Source of the DNA: Chryseobacterium foetidum
GTDB taxonomy: Bacteria; Bacteroidota; Bacteroidia; Flavobacteriales; Weeksellaceae
DNA: 64,000 bases
Direction of reading: 5' to 3'
NCBI RefSeq assembly: GCF_025457425.1
Contig: NZ_JAMXIA010000001.1
Location: 2,418,001 to 2,482,000, forward strand
The first letter of the stretch is position 1. Every line of letters starts with the position of its first letter. Both the position numbers and the translations under genes were made by a program. This document shows positions 34,395-44,722 of the stretch, piece after piece. The notes under the pieces were generated by a model. That model saw only the letters and a program-made list of their open reading frames with translations. It was not told where the DNA came from and searched no databases.

Positions 34395-34871
34395 TTACTT
34401 TCCTAAATAAGAATTATACATCCAGACCTCTTTTTCCTGCTCGGTGATGTAGTCGCTCATCTGTGAATTGGTTCCTTCGTCCCCGGCTTTGTCGGTGATT
34501 TCTAAAAGTTCACGCTGCAAATCGATTACGGTTTTAAAAGAATTTAGAATAATTTCTACACTTTTATTTCCGTCTGAAACTTCCTTACTTTCTTTAATTG
34601 TAGAAACCTGAAGGTAGTCTGAATAGTTGTGTGCCGGAGTTGCTCCCAGTGTAAGGATTCTTTCTGCAATTTCATCAATTTTTAAAACAAGACTGTTGTA
34701 AAGTTCTTCGAATTTCGGGTGAAGGGTAAAGAACTGTTCGCCCTTGATGTTCCAGTGTGAACCGCGTGTGTTTTGGTAGAAAACAGAGTAGTTGGCTAAT
34801 AAAATATTTAGTTTTTCTGAGATGTTCTGGCAGTCGGTTTCCTGCAGACCGATGATATTGGCGTTTTTCAT
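34395..34871 (-). CDS. dps: Dps-family DNA-protection ferritin
   Basis: 158 residues, four-helix ferritin fold. The ferroxidase site typical of Dps is present: His in RGSHWNIKG with LHPKFEELYNSLVLKIDEIAERI (acidic residues of the partner subunit). It stores iron with H2O2 and protects DNA in starvation. The N-terminus is short and not Lys-rich, so direct DNA binding may be weak. Single gene with own terminator; divergent from the membrane protein at 34980. Confidence 0.92.
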   Translation of the reverse strand: MKNANIIGLQETDCQNISEKLNILLANYSVFYQNTRGSHWNIKGEQFFTLHPKFEELYNSLVLKIDEIAERILTLGATPAHNYSDYLQVSTIKESKEVSDGNKSVEIILNSFKTVIDLQRELLEITDKAGDEGTNSQMSDYITEQEKEVWMYNSYLGK

Positions 34872-34945
34872 AATGAATTTATTATTTTATCAACTTGTAA
34901 TTGTAAATATTATGCCGAAGAGGGAAGTGGATGATTGATGATGAT

Positions 34946-34953
34946 TATCTTTG
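34946..34953 (+). promoter_or_regulatory. -7 box (TATCTTTG) of the GT-C-like gene
   Basis: A perfect TAnnTTTG box 27 bases before the ATG at 34980. Confidence 0.5.
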
Positions 34954-34979
34954 CTATTTTTACAGTAAATCATTTTTGA

Positions 34980-36563
34980 ATGTATATTCCGAAAAATCCT
35001 GTTAGGACTTATGTAATTTCACTTCTTATTTTTCTGGCGATTTGCGCAGGATATTATTTTTTATCCCTGACTAAAACCGACGGACATTATATATATGTAA
35101 TCGATGATGCTTATATTCATTTGGCGATGGCAAAGAATTTTGCGCTGCATGATGTTTGGGGCGTTACGAAATATAAGTTTTCCTCAAGTTCGTCTTCTCC
35201 GCTTTTCACATTTCTGATTGCGGTTTTAATAAAAATTTTTGGCAATCATGATTTGATTCCATTGTATTTTAATTTTGTTTTTTCGGGTGGAATTGTCTTT
35301 GTTTTGAATCAGTTTTATTCGAAAATTTTTTCATCAGATTTAAAAGTTGTTTCGGCTGGTGTTTTCACCATTTTATTTGTAACGCTTCATTTGCAGGTTC
35401 TTTCAGGAATGGAACATGTGTTTCAGGTTTTTGTTTTTGCCCTGAATGTTTTCTGTTTTTATCATTTAAATCAAAATAAATCTGCCAAATACGGTTTTTT
35501 TATTACATTGTTTTTTTTGGGATTAATCAGGTTTGAAAGCATGTTCTACTTTGTGTGTCTTGGTTTTCTTTTCTTTTTACTTAAAAACTGGAAGTATGGA
35601 ACTGCTGTTCTATGTTTGGGATTCCTGCCGATTGCGGTTTTCTGTGTTTTCAATCATTCTCAGTCTGGATATTGGTTTCCAAATTCGGTGGTGGTGAAAG
35701 GGACGGCGGTGCATTTTGATAAAAATTTTTTTAAAGAATTAATTAAAATCATTGATTATAAACTGATTTCCAGCAACAGTCTTTATAAGATTGGATTGTT
35801 TCCTATGCTGATCAGTGCATGGTTTATTTATAAAGACAGAAGAAAATCATTCAGTGAAATTTTAAAGCACAACTTTATGCTTATTGTGTTGTCCGGTACT
35901 TTTATTCTACACTGTCTGTTTGCGGAAACCAAATCTCTGTTCAGGTATGAAGCTTATATTCTCACGGGTTTTTCAATGGCAGTTTTTGAGCGGATTTCCA
36001 GAGACTATGTGTTTTCAGCCTTCTTACGGGTAAAGAAAGCTCTGATCTCAGGTTTTCTTTTGATGAATGTTGTTTTATTGGTTTACAAAGCTTTTGTATC
36101 TCATAAAATGCTGGTTTTTGGAAATAGAAATATTTATGAACAACAGGTTCAGTCGGCAAAATTTCTTCATACTTATTATAATGATGCAAGAGTGGTTGCA
36201 AATGATATTGGTGCTGTAACTTATTTTACAGATATTCATCTTTTGGATATTGTGGGATTGGGGTCTTCTGAAGCCATTCCTTTTAATGGAAACGAAGTTA
36301 CTTTTGATTCCAGATTCAAAAACTTTCTTACTGAATATACCGCAGATCAAAAATTTGATGTGGCAGTTGTTTATGATCATTGGTTTAATGGTCAGATTCC
36401 TGAAACCTGGGCGAAAGCTGCAGAACTTCGGATAAATGATAATGTGAATAACGCCGGCAGTACGGTTTCTGTTTATTCGGTTGACAGCAAAGATCTGCAA
36501 AATTTAAAAACCAATATCCAAAATTTCAAATGGAACAAAAATGTTCAGGTAGTGATAAAATAG
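34980..36563 (+). CDS. Multi-pass membrane protein, likely GT-C glycosyltransferase type
   Basis: 527 residues with about ten membrane segments and a C-terminal extracytoplasmic part (from about 390). Near the start, between the first two helices, stands YVIDDAYIHLAMAKNFALHDVWG: an acidic pair in the first loop is the hallmark of GT-C enzymes such as ArnT/PMT, which use lipid-linked sugars. The late segment VANDIGAVTYFTDIHLLDIVGLGS fits the soluble domain of that family in Bacteroidetes. Donor and acceptor are unknown. Single gene before the str operon. Confidence 0.65.
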   Translation: MYIPKNPVRTYVISLLIFLAICAGYYFLSLTKTDGHYIYVIDDAYIHLAMAKNFALHDVWGVTKYKFSSSSSSPLFTFLIAVLIKIFGNHDLIPLYFNFVFSGGIVFVLNQFYSKIFSSDLKVVSAGVFTILFVTLHLQVLSGMEHVFQVFVFALNVFCFYHLNQNKSAKYGFFITLFFLGLIRFESMFYFVCLGFLFFLLKNWKYGTAVLCLGFLPIAVFCVFNHSQSGYWFPNSVVVKGTAVHFDKNFFKELIKIIDYKLISSNSLYKIGLFPMLISAWFIYKDRRKSFSEILKHNFMLIVLSGTFILHCLFAETKSLFRYEAYILTGFSMAVFERISRDYVFSAFLRVKKALISGFLLMNVVLLVYKAFVSHKMLVFGNRNIYEQQVQSAKFLHTYYNDARVVANDIGAVTYFTDIHLLDIVGLGSSEAIPFNGNEVTFDSRFKNFLTEYTADQKFDVAVVYDHWFNGQIPETWAKAAELRINDNVNNAGSTVSVYSVDSKDLQNLKTNIQNFKWNKNVQVVIK

Positions 36564-36622
36564 GAAAGCGTAAGTTTCTGTGAACTAATTTTTAAGAATG
36601 TAAATTATTTGTATACAACTGC

Positions 36623-36652
36623 TTGTGGATTAAAAAATTATTCATACTTTTG
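36623..36652 (+). promoter_or_regulatory. str operon promoter
   Basis: TTG at 36623-36625 and TACTTTTG at 36645-36652 are 19 bases apart, which fits the Bacteroidetes sigma consensus TTTG-N19-TAnnTTTG; the start of rpsL follows 23 bases later. Confidence 0.7.
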
Positions 36653-36675
36653 CACCCTAAAATAAAAGCAATTAA

Positions 36676-37089
36676 ATGCCTACTATTCAACAATTAGTTA
36701 GAAAAGGAAGAGTCGCACTTACCAAGAAGAGTAAATCGGCTGCCCTTGATTCTTGTCCACAAAGACGAGGTGTATGTACGAGAGTATATACTACCACTCC
36801 TAAGAAACCTAACTCTGCACTTAGAAAAGTTGCAAGGGTAAGACTTTCAAACGGTAAAGAAGTTAACGCCTATATCCCAGGTGAAGGACATAATCTTCAA
36901 GAGCACTCGATAGTATTGGTACGCGGGGGGAGAGTAAAAGATTTACCAGGAGTAAGATACCACATCGTAAGAGGTGCGTTGGATACTGCTGGAGTAAGCG
37001 GAAGAACTCAAAGAAGATCGAAGTACGGAGCTAAGAGACCTAAACCAGGTCAGGCAGCAGCTGCACCGGCTAAAGGAAAGAAAAAATAA
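36676..37089 (+). CDS. rpsL: 30S ribosomal protein S12
   Basis: 137 residues. [49 protein letters not shown] and [14 protein letters not shown] are diagnostic. Lys in TPKKPNSA and [10 protein letters not shown] are the streptomycin-resistance positions and read wild type here (K, K). The C-terminus is extended by a Pro/Ala/Lys tail ([15 protein letters not shown]). S12 sits at the decoding centre. First gene of the str operon. Confidence 0.98.
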   Translation: MPTIQQLVRKGRVALTKKSKSAALDSCPQRRGVCTRVYTTTPKKPNSALRKVARVRLSNGKEVNAYIPGEGHNLQEHSIVLVRGGRVKDLPGVRYHIVRGALDTAGVSGRTQRRSKYGAKRPKPGQAAAAPAKGKKK

Positions 37090-37112
37090 TCATTAAATAA
37101 GGTACAGAAACA

Positions 37113-37589
37113 ATGAGAAAGACAAAAGCGAAAAAAAGACCGTTGTTACCAGATCCAAAGTTTAATGATCAATTGGTAACTAGATTCGTAAACAACCTGA
37201 TGCTTGACGGTAAGAAGTCAATCGCATTCAAAATATTCTATGATGCATTAGATATCGTAGAAACTAAAAAAGGAGAAACTGAAAAGACTGCCCTTGAAAT
37301 CTGGAAAGATGCATTAACTAACGTTATGCCTCACGTAGAAGTACGTTCCAGAAGAGTAGGTGGAGCTAACTTCCAGATTCCTATGCCAATCAGAGCTGAC
37401 AGAAAGATTTCTATGGCTATGAAATGGTTAATCCTTTACTCTAAAAAGAGAAATGATAAGTCAATGGCTTTGAAATTGGCTAACGAAGTGGTAGCTGCTT
37501 CAAGAGAAGAAGGTGCTGCTTACAAGAAAAAATCTGATACTCACAAAATGGCGGAAGCTAACAAGGCTTTCTCACACTTTAAATTCTAA
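37113..37589 (+). CDS. rpsG: 30S ribosomal protein S7
   Basis: 158 residues; [38 protein letters not shown] and [17 protein letters not shown] are family segments. S7 starts the assembly of the 30S head on the 3' domain of 16S rRNA. It lies 23 bases after rpsL and six before fusA. Confidence 0.98.
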   Translation: MRKTKAKKRPLLPDPKFNDQLVTRFVNNLMLDGKKSIAFKIFYDALDIVETKKGETEKTALEIWKDALTNVMPHVEVRSRRVGGANFQIPMPIRADRKISMAMKWLILYSKKRNDKSMALKLANEVVAASREEGAAYKKKSDTHKMAEANKAFSHFKF

Positions 37590-37595
37590 TCTGAA

Positions 37596-39713
37596 ATGGG
37601 TAGAGATCTTAAATTTACAAGAAATATTGGTATTGCTGCGCACATTGATGCCGGTAAAACTACCACTACAGAAAGGATTTTATTCTATACAGGAGTAAAT
37701 CATAAAATTGGTGAGGTTCACGATGGTGCTTCTACAATGGACTGGATGGAGCAGGAAGCAGAAAGAGGTATTACTATTACTTCTGCTGCAACGACTTGTT
37801 CTTGGAATTTTCCAACAGACCAAGGTAAAGCTCTTCCTGAAACAAAACCTTACCACTTCAACATCATCGATACACCGGGACACGTTGACTTCACAGTAGA
37901 GGTAAACAGATCTTTGAGAGTATTGGATGGATTGGTATTCCTTTTCTCTGCAGTAGATGGAGTAGAGCCTCAGTCTGAAACAAACTGGAGACTTGCTGAC
38001 AACTACAAAGTTGCAAGAATGGGATTCGTAAACAAAATGGACAGACAGGGTGCTGACTTCCTTAACGTGGTAAACCAGGTTAAGACAATGTTAGGATCAA
38101 ACGCAGTTCCAATCGTTTTACCAATCGGTGCTGAAGAAGATTTCAAAGGTGTTGTTGACTTGATCAAAAACAGAGCGATCATCTGGGATGAGGCAGGACA
38201 AGGTGCTACTTTCGAGGTAGTTCCAATTCCTGAAGATATGAAAGCTGAAGTTCTGGAATACAGAGAGAAATTAGTAGAAGCTGTTTCTGAATATGACGAA
38301 ACTTTGATGGAGAAATTCTTCGAAGATCCAGATTCAATTACAGAAGAAGAAATCAATGCTGCATTGAGAGCTGCTACTATCGATTTATCAATTATCCCAA
38401 TGACTTGTGGTTCTTCTTTCAAAAATAAAGGAGTACAGTTTATGTTGGATGCAGTATGTAAATACTTGCCTTCTCCATTGGATAAAGATGATATCAAAGG
38501 TACAGACCCAAGAACTGACGCTGAGATCTTCAGAAAACCAGACGTAAAAGAGCCTTTCGCAGCTTTGGCATTTAAGATTGCTACCGATCCTTTCGTAGGA
38601 AGATTGGCATTCTTCAGAGCATACTCTGGAAGACTAGATGCAGGTTCTTATATTTTGAACACACGTTCAGGAGATAAAGAAAGAATCTCTAGAATCTATC
38701 AGATGCACGCTAACAAGCAAAATCCTGTAGAATATATTGAAGCTGGTGATATTGGTGCAGCGGTAGGTTTCAAATCTATCAAAACTGGTGATACAATGTG
38801 TGACGAGAAAAATCCAATCGTTCTAGAATCGATGGTTTTCCCTGATCCGGTAATTGGTATCGCTGTTGAGCCTAAAACTAAAGCTGACCAGGATAAAATG
38901 GGTAACGCTCTAGCTAAATTGGCTGAAGAAGATCCTACTTTCACAGTGAGAACTGATGAAGCTTCAGGACAAACTATCATTTCTGGTATGGGTGAGCTTC
39001 ACTTGGATATCATTGTTGACCGTATGAGAAGAGAATTCAAAGTTGAAGTTAACCAAGGACAGCCTCAGGTAGAATACAAAGAAAACTTAACAAAAGTTGC
39101 CAGCCACAGAGAAGTTTACAAAAAGCAGTCTGGTGGAAAAGGTAAATTTGCTGATATCGTATTCGAACTTGGACCTGCAGAAGAAGGTAAAGTTGGTTTA
39201 GAATTCATCAATGAGATCAAAGGTGGTAACGTTCCTAGAGAATTTGTTCCTGCAATTGAAAAAGGATTTAAAGCTGCAATGAAGAACGGTCCATTGGCTG
39301 GTTTCGAAGTTGAAGGTATTAAAGTTACTCTTAAAGACGGATCTTTCCACGCGGTGGATTCTGATGCACTTTCTTTCGAATTAGCTGCAAAATTAGGATT
39401 TAAAGAAGCGGGACGTGCTGCTAAGCCGGTAATTATGGAGCCTATTATGAAACTGGAAGTTGTAACTCCGGAAGAATATATGGGTAACATCATTGGTGAC
39501 CTTAACAAGAGAAGAGGTACTATCAGTGGACAAGAAGAGAAGAACGGTGCCGTTGTAATCAAAGGTTCAGTTCCATTATCTGAAATGTTCGGTTATGTTA
39601 CTACTCTAAGAACACTTTCATCAGGAAGAGCTACTTCTTCTATGGAATTAGAGAAGTACCAGGCTACTCCTCAAAACGTTGCTGAAGATATTATCGCTAA
39701 AGCAAAAGGTTAA
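37596..39713 (+). CDS. fusA: Elongation factor G
   Basis: 705 residues, full length. GTPase motifs: [19 protein letters not shown] (G1), [11 protein letters not shown] (G2), [12 protein letters not shown] (G3), [10 protein letters not shown] (G4). Domains II-V follow, with [19 protein letters not shown] in domain V. It moves tRNA and mRNA through the ribosome after peptide transfer. Third gene of the operon. Confidence 0.98.
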   Translation: MGRDLKFTRNIGIAAHIDAGKTTTTERILFYTGVNHKIGEVHDGASTMDWMEQEAERGITITSAATTCSWNFPTDQGKALPETKPYHFNIIDTPGHVDFTVEVNRSLRVLDGLVFLFSAVDGVEPQSETNWRLADNYKVARMGFVNKMDRQGADFLNVVNQVKTMLGSNAVPIVLPIGAEEDFKGVVDLIKNRAIIWDEAGQGATFEVVPIPEDMKAEVLEYREKLVEAVSEYDETLMEKFFEDPDSITEEEINAALRAATIDLSIIPMTCGSSFKNKGVQFMLDAVCKYLPSPLDKDDIKGTDPRTDAEIFRKPDVKEPFAALAFKIATDPFVGRLAFFRAYSGRLDAGSYILNTRSGDKERISRIYQMHANKQNPVEYIEAGDIGAAVGFKSIKTGDTMCDEKNPIVLESMVFPDPVIGIAVEPKTKADQDKMGNALAKLAEEDPTFTVRTDEASGQTIISGMGELHLDIIVDRMRREFKVEVNQGQPQVEYKENLTKVASHREVYKKQSGGKGKFADIVFELGPAEEGKVGLEFINEIKGGNVPREFVPAIEKGFKAAMKNGPLAGFEVEGIKVTLKDGSFHAVDSDALSFELAAKLGFKEAGRAAKPVIMEPIMKLEVVTPEEYMGNIIGDLNKRRGTISGQEEKNGAVVIKGSVPLSEMFGYVTTLRTLSSGRATSSMELEKYQATPQNVAEDIIAKAKG

Positions 39714-39730
39714 TTTTTTAAATCAAAGAA

Positions 39731-40036
39731 ATGTCACAAAGAATCAGAATAAAACTAAAATCTTACGATTACAACTTGGTAGACAAGTCTGCTGAGAAAA
39801 TCGTAAAAACGGTAAAGGCTACTGGTGCTGTTGTAAACGGTCCTATTCCATTGCCAACGAACAAGAGAATCTTCACAGTGTTGAGATCTCCGCACGTAAA
39901 CAAGAAAGCTAGAGAGCAGTTCCAATTATCAGCTCACAAGAGACTGATGGATATCTACTCTTCTTCTTCTAAAACTGTTGATGCTCTAATGAAATTAGAG
40001 CTTCCTTCAGGAGTTGACGTAGAAATTAAAGTGTGA
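39731..40036 (+). CDS. rpsJ: 30S ribosomal protein S10
   Basis: 101 residues; [27 protein letters not shown] and [25 protein letters not shown] are diagnostic, with the C-terminal [12 protein letters not shown]10 also partners NusB in antitermination. Here it follows fusA directly (no tuf), as in many Flavobacteriia, and ends in a strong terminator. Confidence 0.98.
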   Translation: MSQRIRIKLKSYDYNLVDKSAEKIVKTVKATGAVVNGPIPLPTNKRIFTVLRSPHVNKKAREQFQLSAHKRLMDIYSSSSKTVDALMKLELPSGVDVEIKV

Positions 40037-40098
40037 TAAATTAGCTTGAAGATTGAAGTCGGAAGATGGAAGTTTTTAGCTACACATTAAATATTAAA

Positions 40099-40130
40099 TC
40101 CCTTTTCGAAAGAAGAGGGATTTTTTTTTG
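40099..40130 (+). terminator. str operon terminator
   Basis: TCCCTTTTC (40099-40107) pairs with GAAGAGGGA (40112-40120, one G-T) around GAAA, followed by nine T. Confidence 0.85.
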
Positions 40131-40317
40131 ATTATATTTTAAGATATTTTAACATATGTTTTTTCTGTATTTTAATTTGAAGATGATTATGAATAAATGA
40201 TTTTTGTTAAAATAAAGTAATCTACTTTAAATCTCGTAAATTAGAGTTAACATAATATAATATTTCACTTTGTTTAGTGAAATAGTTTGGATAGTTTTAA
40301 TTTTAATTTTAATTTTT

Positions 40318-41300
40318 AATGTATATCCGTTTTTAATCATACCGCTGTAATATTAGCAATAATGAGCCTTTCGAAGAGTTGGTCGCCGAAATATCTCCGA
40401 TTTAGTTTGTAGATAAATTCATTTAAATACAGTTGAAGGTATTTTCTTTTGATTTTATGATAATTTCCCAATAAATTCCGTTTTGCATTACTAATGGTAA
40501 TATGAACCCATTTTAAGGTTTCATTTGTGGTTTCTTTATCCGATTTCTCTGTGATATGAAGCTCTACAAAATCAGAGATATCAACGTACGAGGTACTTTT
40601 ATCAGTGAAAACAATACTTTGATTATCGATCGATTCCTTAATGGTTTCGTTGATTTCAAGGGAAAGATGCGTTTCTAAAACTTTAGCTTTAAAGTATCTG
40701 CAGGATTTTGATTTTTCACCAGTCTCTATATTTTCCAAAGGCGTAGATTCGGCCATTACAGCAACATTTTGTTTGCCCGCTGCACCTCTGCCGCGGACTC
40801 CTTTTTCCTGCTCAATCTCACTGGATTCTACTGTAAAATAGCCTTCATCAAATTCAATCATTCCTTCTAAAGTATATTTTTCGTCCCGTGTTCCCATTGC
40901 TTTTCTTAGCTTATGAACCATTGCCCAAACAGGCTCATAGCGTTTCAATCCCAATTGCTTCTGAATTTCTTTAGACGAAAATCCTTTTTTTGTAACGCTC
41001 ATTAAGAACATTGTCTTATACCAAATTAAAAATGAAAGATTAGAGTTCTGCATAATGGTGCCGCTTTTCAAAGAAGTCCTTTTACGGCATTTTTTGCATT
41101 CGTAGCTCCAAATGCTCTTAATCCAGAAATGTTCTTTATGACCACATTTGCATGCCACGCCAATCTTATCTCTCTGTTTCTTAAAATGAATTCTGCAATC
41201 TTCCTCTGTCCCAAAATGAGCGGTAAAGCTAAATATATCCATCTAATTATTTAAATTACAGATAAATATACGAAATTATTACGAATTACGGATATACATT
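40318..41300 (-). mobile_element. IS1595-family insertion sequence
   Basis: About 983 bases with perfect 13-base terminal inverted repeats: AATGTATATCCGT (40318-40330) and ACGGATATACATT (41288-41300). It carries one transposase. The flanks TAATTTTT (40310-40317) and TAATTTTA (41301-41308) match in seven of eight bases, close to the 8-base duplication usual for this family, but both lie in a TTTTAA tract, so the duplication is not certain. The element looks complete. Confidence 0.85.
40337..41242 (-). CDS. IS1595-family transposase
   Basis: 301 residues. An N-terminal zinc ribbon (CKCGHKEH ... YECKKCRKRTSLKSGT) is followed by an ISXO2-like DDE domain: Asp in MIEFDEGYF, Asp in IVFTDKSTSY and the third position in HITISNAKRNLLGNYHKIKRKYLQLYLNEF, where Asn takes the place of the Glu, as in several members of this family. 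It should cut and join the 13-base inverted repeats at the element ends. Frame intact. Confidence 0.9.
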   Translation of the reverse strand: MDIFSFTAHFGTEEDCRIHFKKQRDKIGVACKCGHKEHFWIKSIWSYECKKCRKRTSLKSGTIMQNSNLSFLIWYKTMFLMSVTKKGFSSKEIQKQLGLKRYEPVWAMVHKLRKAMGTRDEKYTLEGMIEFDEGYFTVESSEIEQEKGVRGRGAAGKQNVAVMAESTPLENIETGEKSKSCRYFKAKVLETHLSLEINETIKESIDNQSIVFTDKSTSYVDISDFVELHITEKSDKETTNETLKWVHITISNAKRNLLGNYHKIKRKYLQLYLNEFIYKLNRRYFGDQLFERLIIANITAV

Positions 41301-41336
41301 TAATTTTAATTTTAATTTTAATTTTAATTTTAAAAC
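41300..41336. repeat. TTTTAA hexanucleotide tandem repeat split by the IS
   Basis: Five full TTTTAA units follow the right end of the IS (41303-41335), and about three lie to its left (40294-40317). Joined, they form one tract of about eight units in the upstream region of the small peptide gene. Length changes here could alter its promoter spacing, which is inference. Confidence 0.65.
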
Positions 41337-41362
41337 GTTAAACAAATAAAATATTAACGTTT

Positions 41363-41656
41363 ATGAAAAAATTATTACTTGTGGCAGCTTTTGGAGTTGC
41401 CGGACTTATGAGTGCGAATTCAGTAACTCCTTTAAATTCTGATAAGTTACCTACAGAGAATAAAAAGAGCGAAGCTGTTACTGAAACTGCTGCAAAAAGT
41501 GTTACAGAAGAACAGACAGAAGTTCGTAAAGAACGCGAATTTATTACCTGTATTACATTTACGATGTCATGTGGATGGACAGATTTTGTTTGCGGATACA
41601 GTACTTTTGAGTTAATGTATGAAGCTTTGAGTACAGATGCTCAGGTATGTGGATAA
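41363..41656 (+). CDS. Small secreted Cys-containing peptide
   Basis: 97 residues. MKKLLLVAAFGVAGLMSANS is a signal or leader; a Glu/Lys/Thr-rich middle (about 30-58) precedes a core of about 35 residues with four Cys (ITCITFTMSC, DFVC, AQVC at the C-terminus). The layout of leader, acidic spacer and Cys-rich core recalls a processed peptide. It is followed after 127 bases by a GLPGLI-family gene in the same direction. Function unknown. Its upstream region is the TTTTAA tract with the IS in it, so its expression may be changed. Confidence 0.6.
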   Translation: MKKLLLVAAFGVAGLMSANSVTPLNSDKLPTENKKSEAVTETAAKSVTEEQTEVRKEREFITCITFTMSCGWTDFVCGYSTFELMYEALSTDAQVCG

Positions 41657-41783
41657 CTTTTGAATTACCTAGTGTTTTAACAAATTGAGAATAAGGCTTT
41701 AAAATGCATATTTTAAAGCTTTTCTCATTTAAAGTATATTGCTTTAATTTACTTTAATGACCATTAACAAAAATATAGTTTAT

Positions 41784-42587
41784 ATGAGATATTTATTAAT
41801 CATTTTTCTGTTTTGCTTCTCTTTTTCTCATGCACAACAGCAGGGTTCTGACAAAATGCAGATATTTACTTACAGGCTGGTATACTTACCTGATTCTACA
41901 AACTCAGACTATAAAAAAGAGGAAGATTTTTATCTTCAGATTAAAGAAGGTAAATCGTGTTTCATAAGTAATACCCATAAATATGTGATGCAGACATTAC
42001 GTTCAATGGAAGCTTCAAAAGCAGATCTAGGAAGTATGATGTCTAAATTGCCAAGTTTACCGAAACCTCAGTTTCAATCTGTTGTCTATAAAACTCAAGA
42101 TACGATTTCTGTATATGATAAGGGTGCTGGTTTAGGTATGAAATATATTGATCCGCTGCTAATGAATTGGGAACTTACCGAAGAGAAAAAAATGGTTGAT
42201 ATATATAACTGTCAGAAAGCAAAGCTTTCTTATGGAGGAAGACAGTGGGAAGCATGGTTTACAAATGAAATACCGGTTTCTGACGGACCTCATACTTTCC
42301 ACGGTTTACCAGGTTTAATTGTTCAGATTTCTGATACACAAAATCATTTTAACTTCTCTTTAATCCAGGTGCAGTCAGAAAAAGATTATCTCTTATTTTA
42401 TGACAAGATTTTCGATCGCTACAAAAAGGTTGCAAAAACGGAGTATTTCAAAGCCAGAGTAAATATGAGAAATAATTATGTAAATACCTTACAGGGTAAT
42501 GGCGTTACTTTCAGGGCAGAAGACAAAGCAGCGATACAAAGGAGGATTGACAGTAAGAAAATTAATTATATTGAATTAAAACCTTAG
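41784..42587 (+). CDS. GLPGLI-family secreted protein
   Basis: About 267 residues from ATG at 41784, where the signal MRYLLIIFLFCFSFSHAQ begins; an earlier ATG at 41757 only lengthens the leader. FHGLPGLIVQISDTQNHFNFSL holds the namesake GLPGLI. This Bacteroidetes family has no known function; genes often sit beside small secreted peptides or transporters. Here the peptide gene lies directly upstream. Confidence 0.85.
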   Translation: MRYLLIIFLFCFSFSHAQQQGSDKMQIFTYRLVYLPDSTNSDYKKEEDFYLQIKEGKSCFISNTHKYVMQTLRSMEASKADLGSMMSKLPSLPKPQFQSVVYKTQDTISVYDKGAGLGMKYIDPLLMNWELTEEKKMVDIYNCQKAKLSYGGRQWEAWFTNEIPVSDGPHTFHGLPGLIVQISDTQNHFNFSLIQVQSEKDYLLFYDKIFDRYKKVAKTEYFKARVNMRNNYVNTLQGNGVTFRAEDKAAIQRRIDSKKINYIELKP

Positions 42588-42637
42588 TTTTTTCTTTAGG
42601 AAACTATGTTTTTTTAGCAATGCTGAACTTTATTAAC

Positions 42638-44385
42638 AAAATGAATCCGTCTCACAACTGAGGCGGTTTTTTTTGGTAATTATTGCAGGATTTCGTATAT
42701 TTATATCTGATAATCAGATAGTTGTTTATGAATTTTAAGCATTATAATCAAAATCAGTTGGTTTTGTTTCCTTATAGTTTTGAGGATTTGATTCCCGAAA
42801 ATCATCCTGTTCGGATCGTTAATGATATTTTGGAGAAGGTAAACATTGACCCGCTCCTGAAAGCTTACAGTAAAGAAGGAAATCCCAGTTATCACCCTGT
42901 GATGATGCTCAAGGTGATGGTTTTTGCGTATATGAACAATATTTATTCATCGCGGAAAATCGAAAAAGCGCTTCGTGAAAACATCAACTTCATGTGGCTC
43001 TCCAACATGAGTATTGTAGATCACAATACCGTGAACCGTTTTCGTGCCCATAAACTTGAAGCCGCCTTCAAAAATATTTTCTCCCAGGTGGTTTTGCTTT
43101 TGGCAGAAGAAGGTTTGGTGAGCCTGAAACAGGTGTTTGTAGACGGAACCAAAATTGAAGCACAGGCGGGTCGCTACACTTTTGTCTGGGCAAATTCCAT
43201 CAAAACCAACAAAGAAAAAATGCTTCGTCAACTGGAAGAGCTCTGGAAATACGCTCAAAGTGTGGCAAAGGAAGAAGATAAAGACCCTGAACCGCCGGAG
43301 TTCAAAGAGATCAGCAAAGAAAAAATCCGGCAAACGGCAGAAAATATCAATGCCAAATTAAAAGGCAGCGGGGGTAAAACCGATTCCGACAAAAAAGCCA
43401 AAGCCAAACTGAATTACATTAAAAACAATTTTGAGAAAAACCTCGATAAATACGAAGCTCAGGAAGCTATTTTAGCAGAGCGGAATTCCTACAGCAAGAC
43501 CGATGAAGATGCTACTTTCATGAGAATGAAGGACGATCACATGATGAATGGACAGCTCAAACCGGCTTATAATGCACAGATTTCCACAGAAATCGAAGAT
43601 TCGACGAAGTCAAAATCAAATCATCGTCAATTATACCATCCATCAGCAAACCAATGATATCAATACTTTGGAGCGTCATTTGGAAAATTTTGAGAAATTG
43701 TTTGGTAAAAAAAGAATGGAAGAGTTGGAAGAACTCACTGCCGATGCGGGGTACGGAAGCGAGCAGAACTACGAATTATTGGAACAGAACAATATTACAC
43801 CATTTGTAAAATACAATACTTTCGACAAAGAGCAGAATGCCCATTATCAGGCGAAACACAAGACTTTCAGCAAAGAAAATCTGCATTACAACGGGGAAGG
43901 CGATTTTTATATCTGTCCGATGGGACAAAAGATGGAAAAAACGCACGAAAGCACGCGCAAAACCAAGACCGGTTATCCTCAAAAGCTCTCCCATTATCAG
44001 GCTAAAAACTGCTATGGATGCCCAATTAGAGGCGTTTGCCACAGTTCCAAAGAAAACCGAAGCATCGAACGGAACCATCATTTGGAAGATTACAAAGAGA
44101 AAATACGAAAGCTTTTAAACAGTGAAAAAGGCATTAAAAAAAGAAAACAACGCTCGGTTGAAGTAGAACCTGTGTTTGCACATCTCAAACATTGCAATAA
44201 TTTTAAGCGGTTTACCCTCAAAGGTCTGAAAAAAGTAGAATTGGAGTTCGGTTTACACGCTTTAGCACACAATCTAAGAAAGAAAGTTGCCTAAAGAGGA
44301 CAACTTTTTCTATTTTCCAAAATAATATACATTTTACTGAAATAAAAAATCCGCCTCAAATTTTGTTGTGAGACGGATTCATTTT
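42638..44385 (+). mobile_element. IS1182-family insertion sequence, transposase frameshifted
   Basis: About 1.75 kb with 21-base perfect inverted ends (42638-42658 and 44365-44385, reading AAAATGAATCCGTCTCACAA+C inward). Each end continues into a GC-rich hairpin (CCGTCTCA/TGAGGCGG on the left, CCGCCTCA/TGAGACGG on the right), which may shield the element from outside transcription. Flanks show no clear target duplication. The transposase frame is broken, so the copy is probably dead. Confidence 0.75.
42728..44294 (+). pseudogene. IS1182-family transposase with a 22-base insertion
   Basis: The first part ([31 protein letters not shown] ... [18 protein letters not shown]) runs to 43657 and the second ([12 protein letters not shown] ... 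LTADAGYGSEQNYELLE ... VEPVFAHLKHCNNFKRFTLKGL) is in another frame from about 43613. Catalytic parts are on both sides. Where [15 protein letters not shown] would be expected, 22 extra bases (about 43591-43612, starting ATCGAAGATTCGACG) come between, adding seven codons and one base. Removing them restores one frame of about 515 codons. Confidence 0.75.
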
Positions 44386-44445
44386 TTGGATAAACAGAAT
44401 GTTTGATGCTTGTTTTAGCCTTTCCGTTTTCTAGCACACCGCTGG

Positions 44446-44633
44446 TGCGGGCGTCCCGCCCGTACCCACAAAAAAAATTACTGCAGCAAAAACTCTCTAT
44501 TTTCAAAACCCAAACAACTCGTCACCTTCACTTCGCAGCCCGTAATCCATAACCCGCACCCCGAATCTCAAATCTCAAATCTCAAATCTCAAATCTTTTT
44601 GTCCGCTGTTGCGGGCGTCCCGCCCATACCCAC
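44446..44633. repeat. GCGGGCGTCCCGCCC repeats and a heptamer tract
   Basis: GCGGGCG-TCC-CGCCCGTACCCAC occurs at about 44447-44468 and again, with one base changed, at about 44610-44632. Between them at 44569-44597 lies AAATCTC repeated four to five times. The stretch 44386-45110 has no gene; the short frames in it are repeats. Confidence 0.7.
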
Positions 44634-44722
44634 TTAGAAAATCACAGCCTTCCTGCCCGCCACCTGTCAGGAATACCATGTTTGTCAAAAATCCGTATAT
44701 CAAAATCACACTTGCCGCCATT

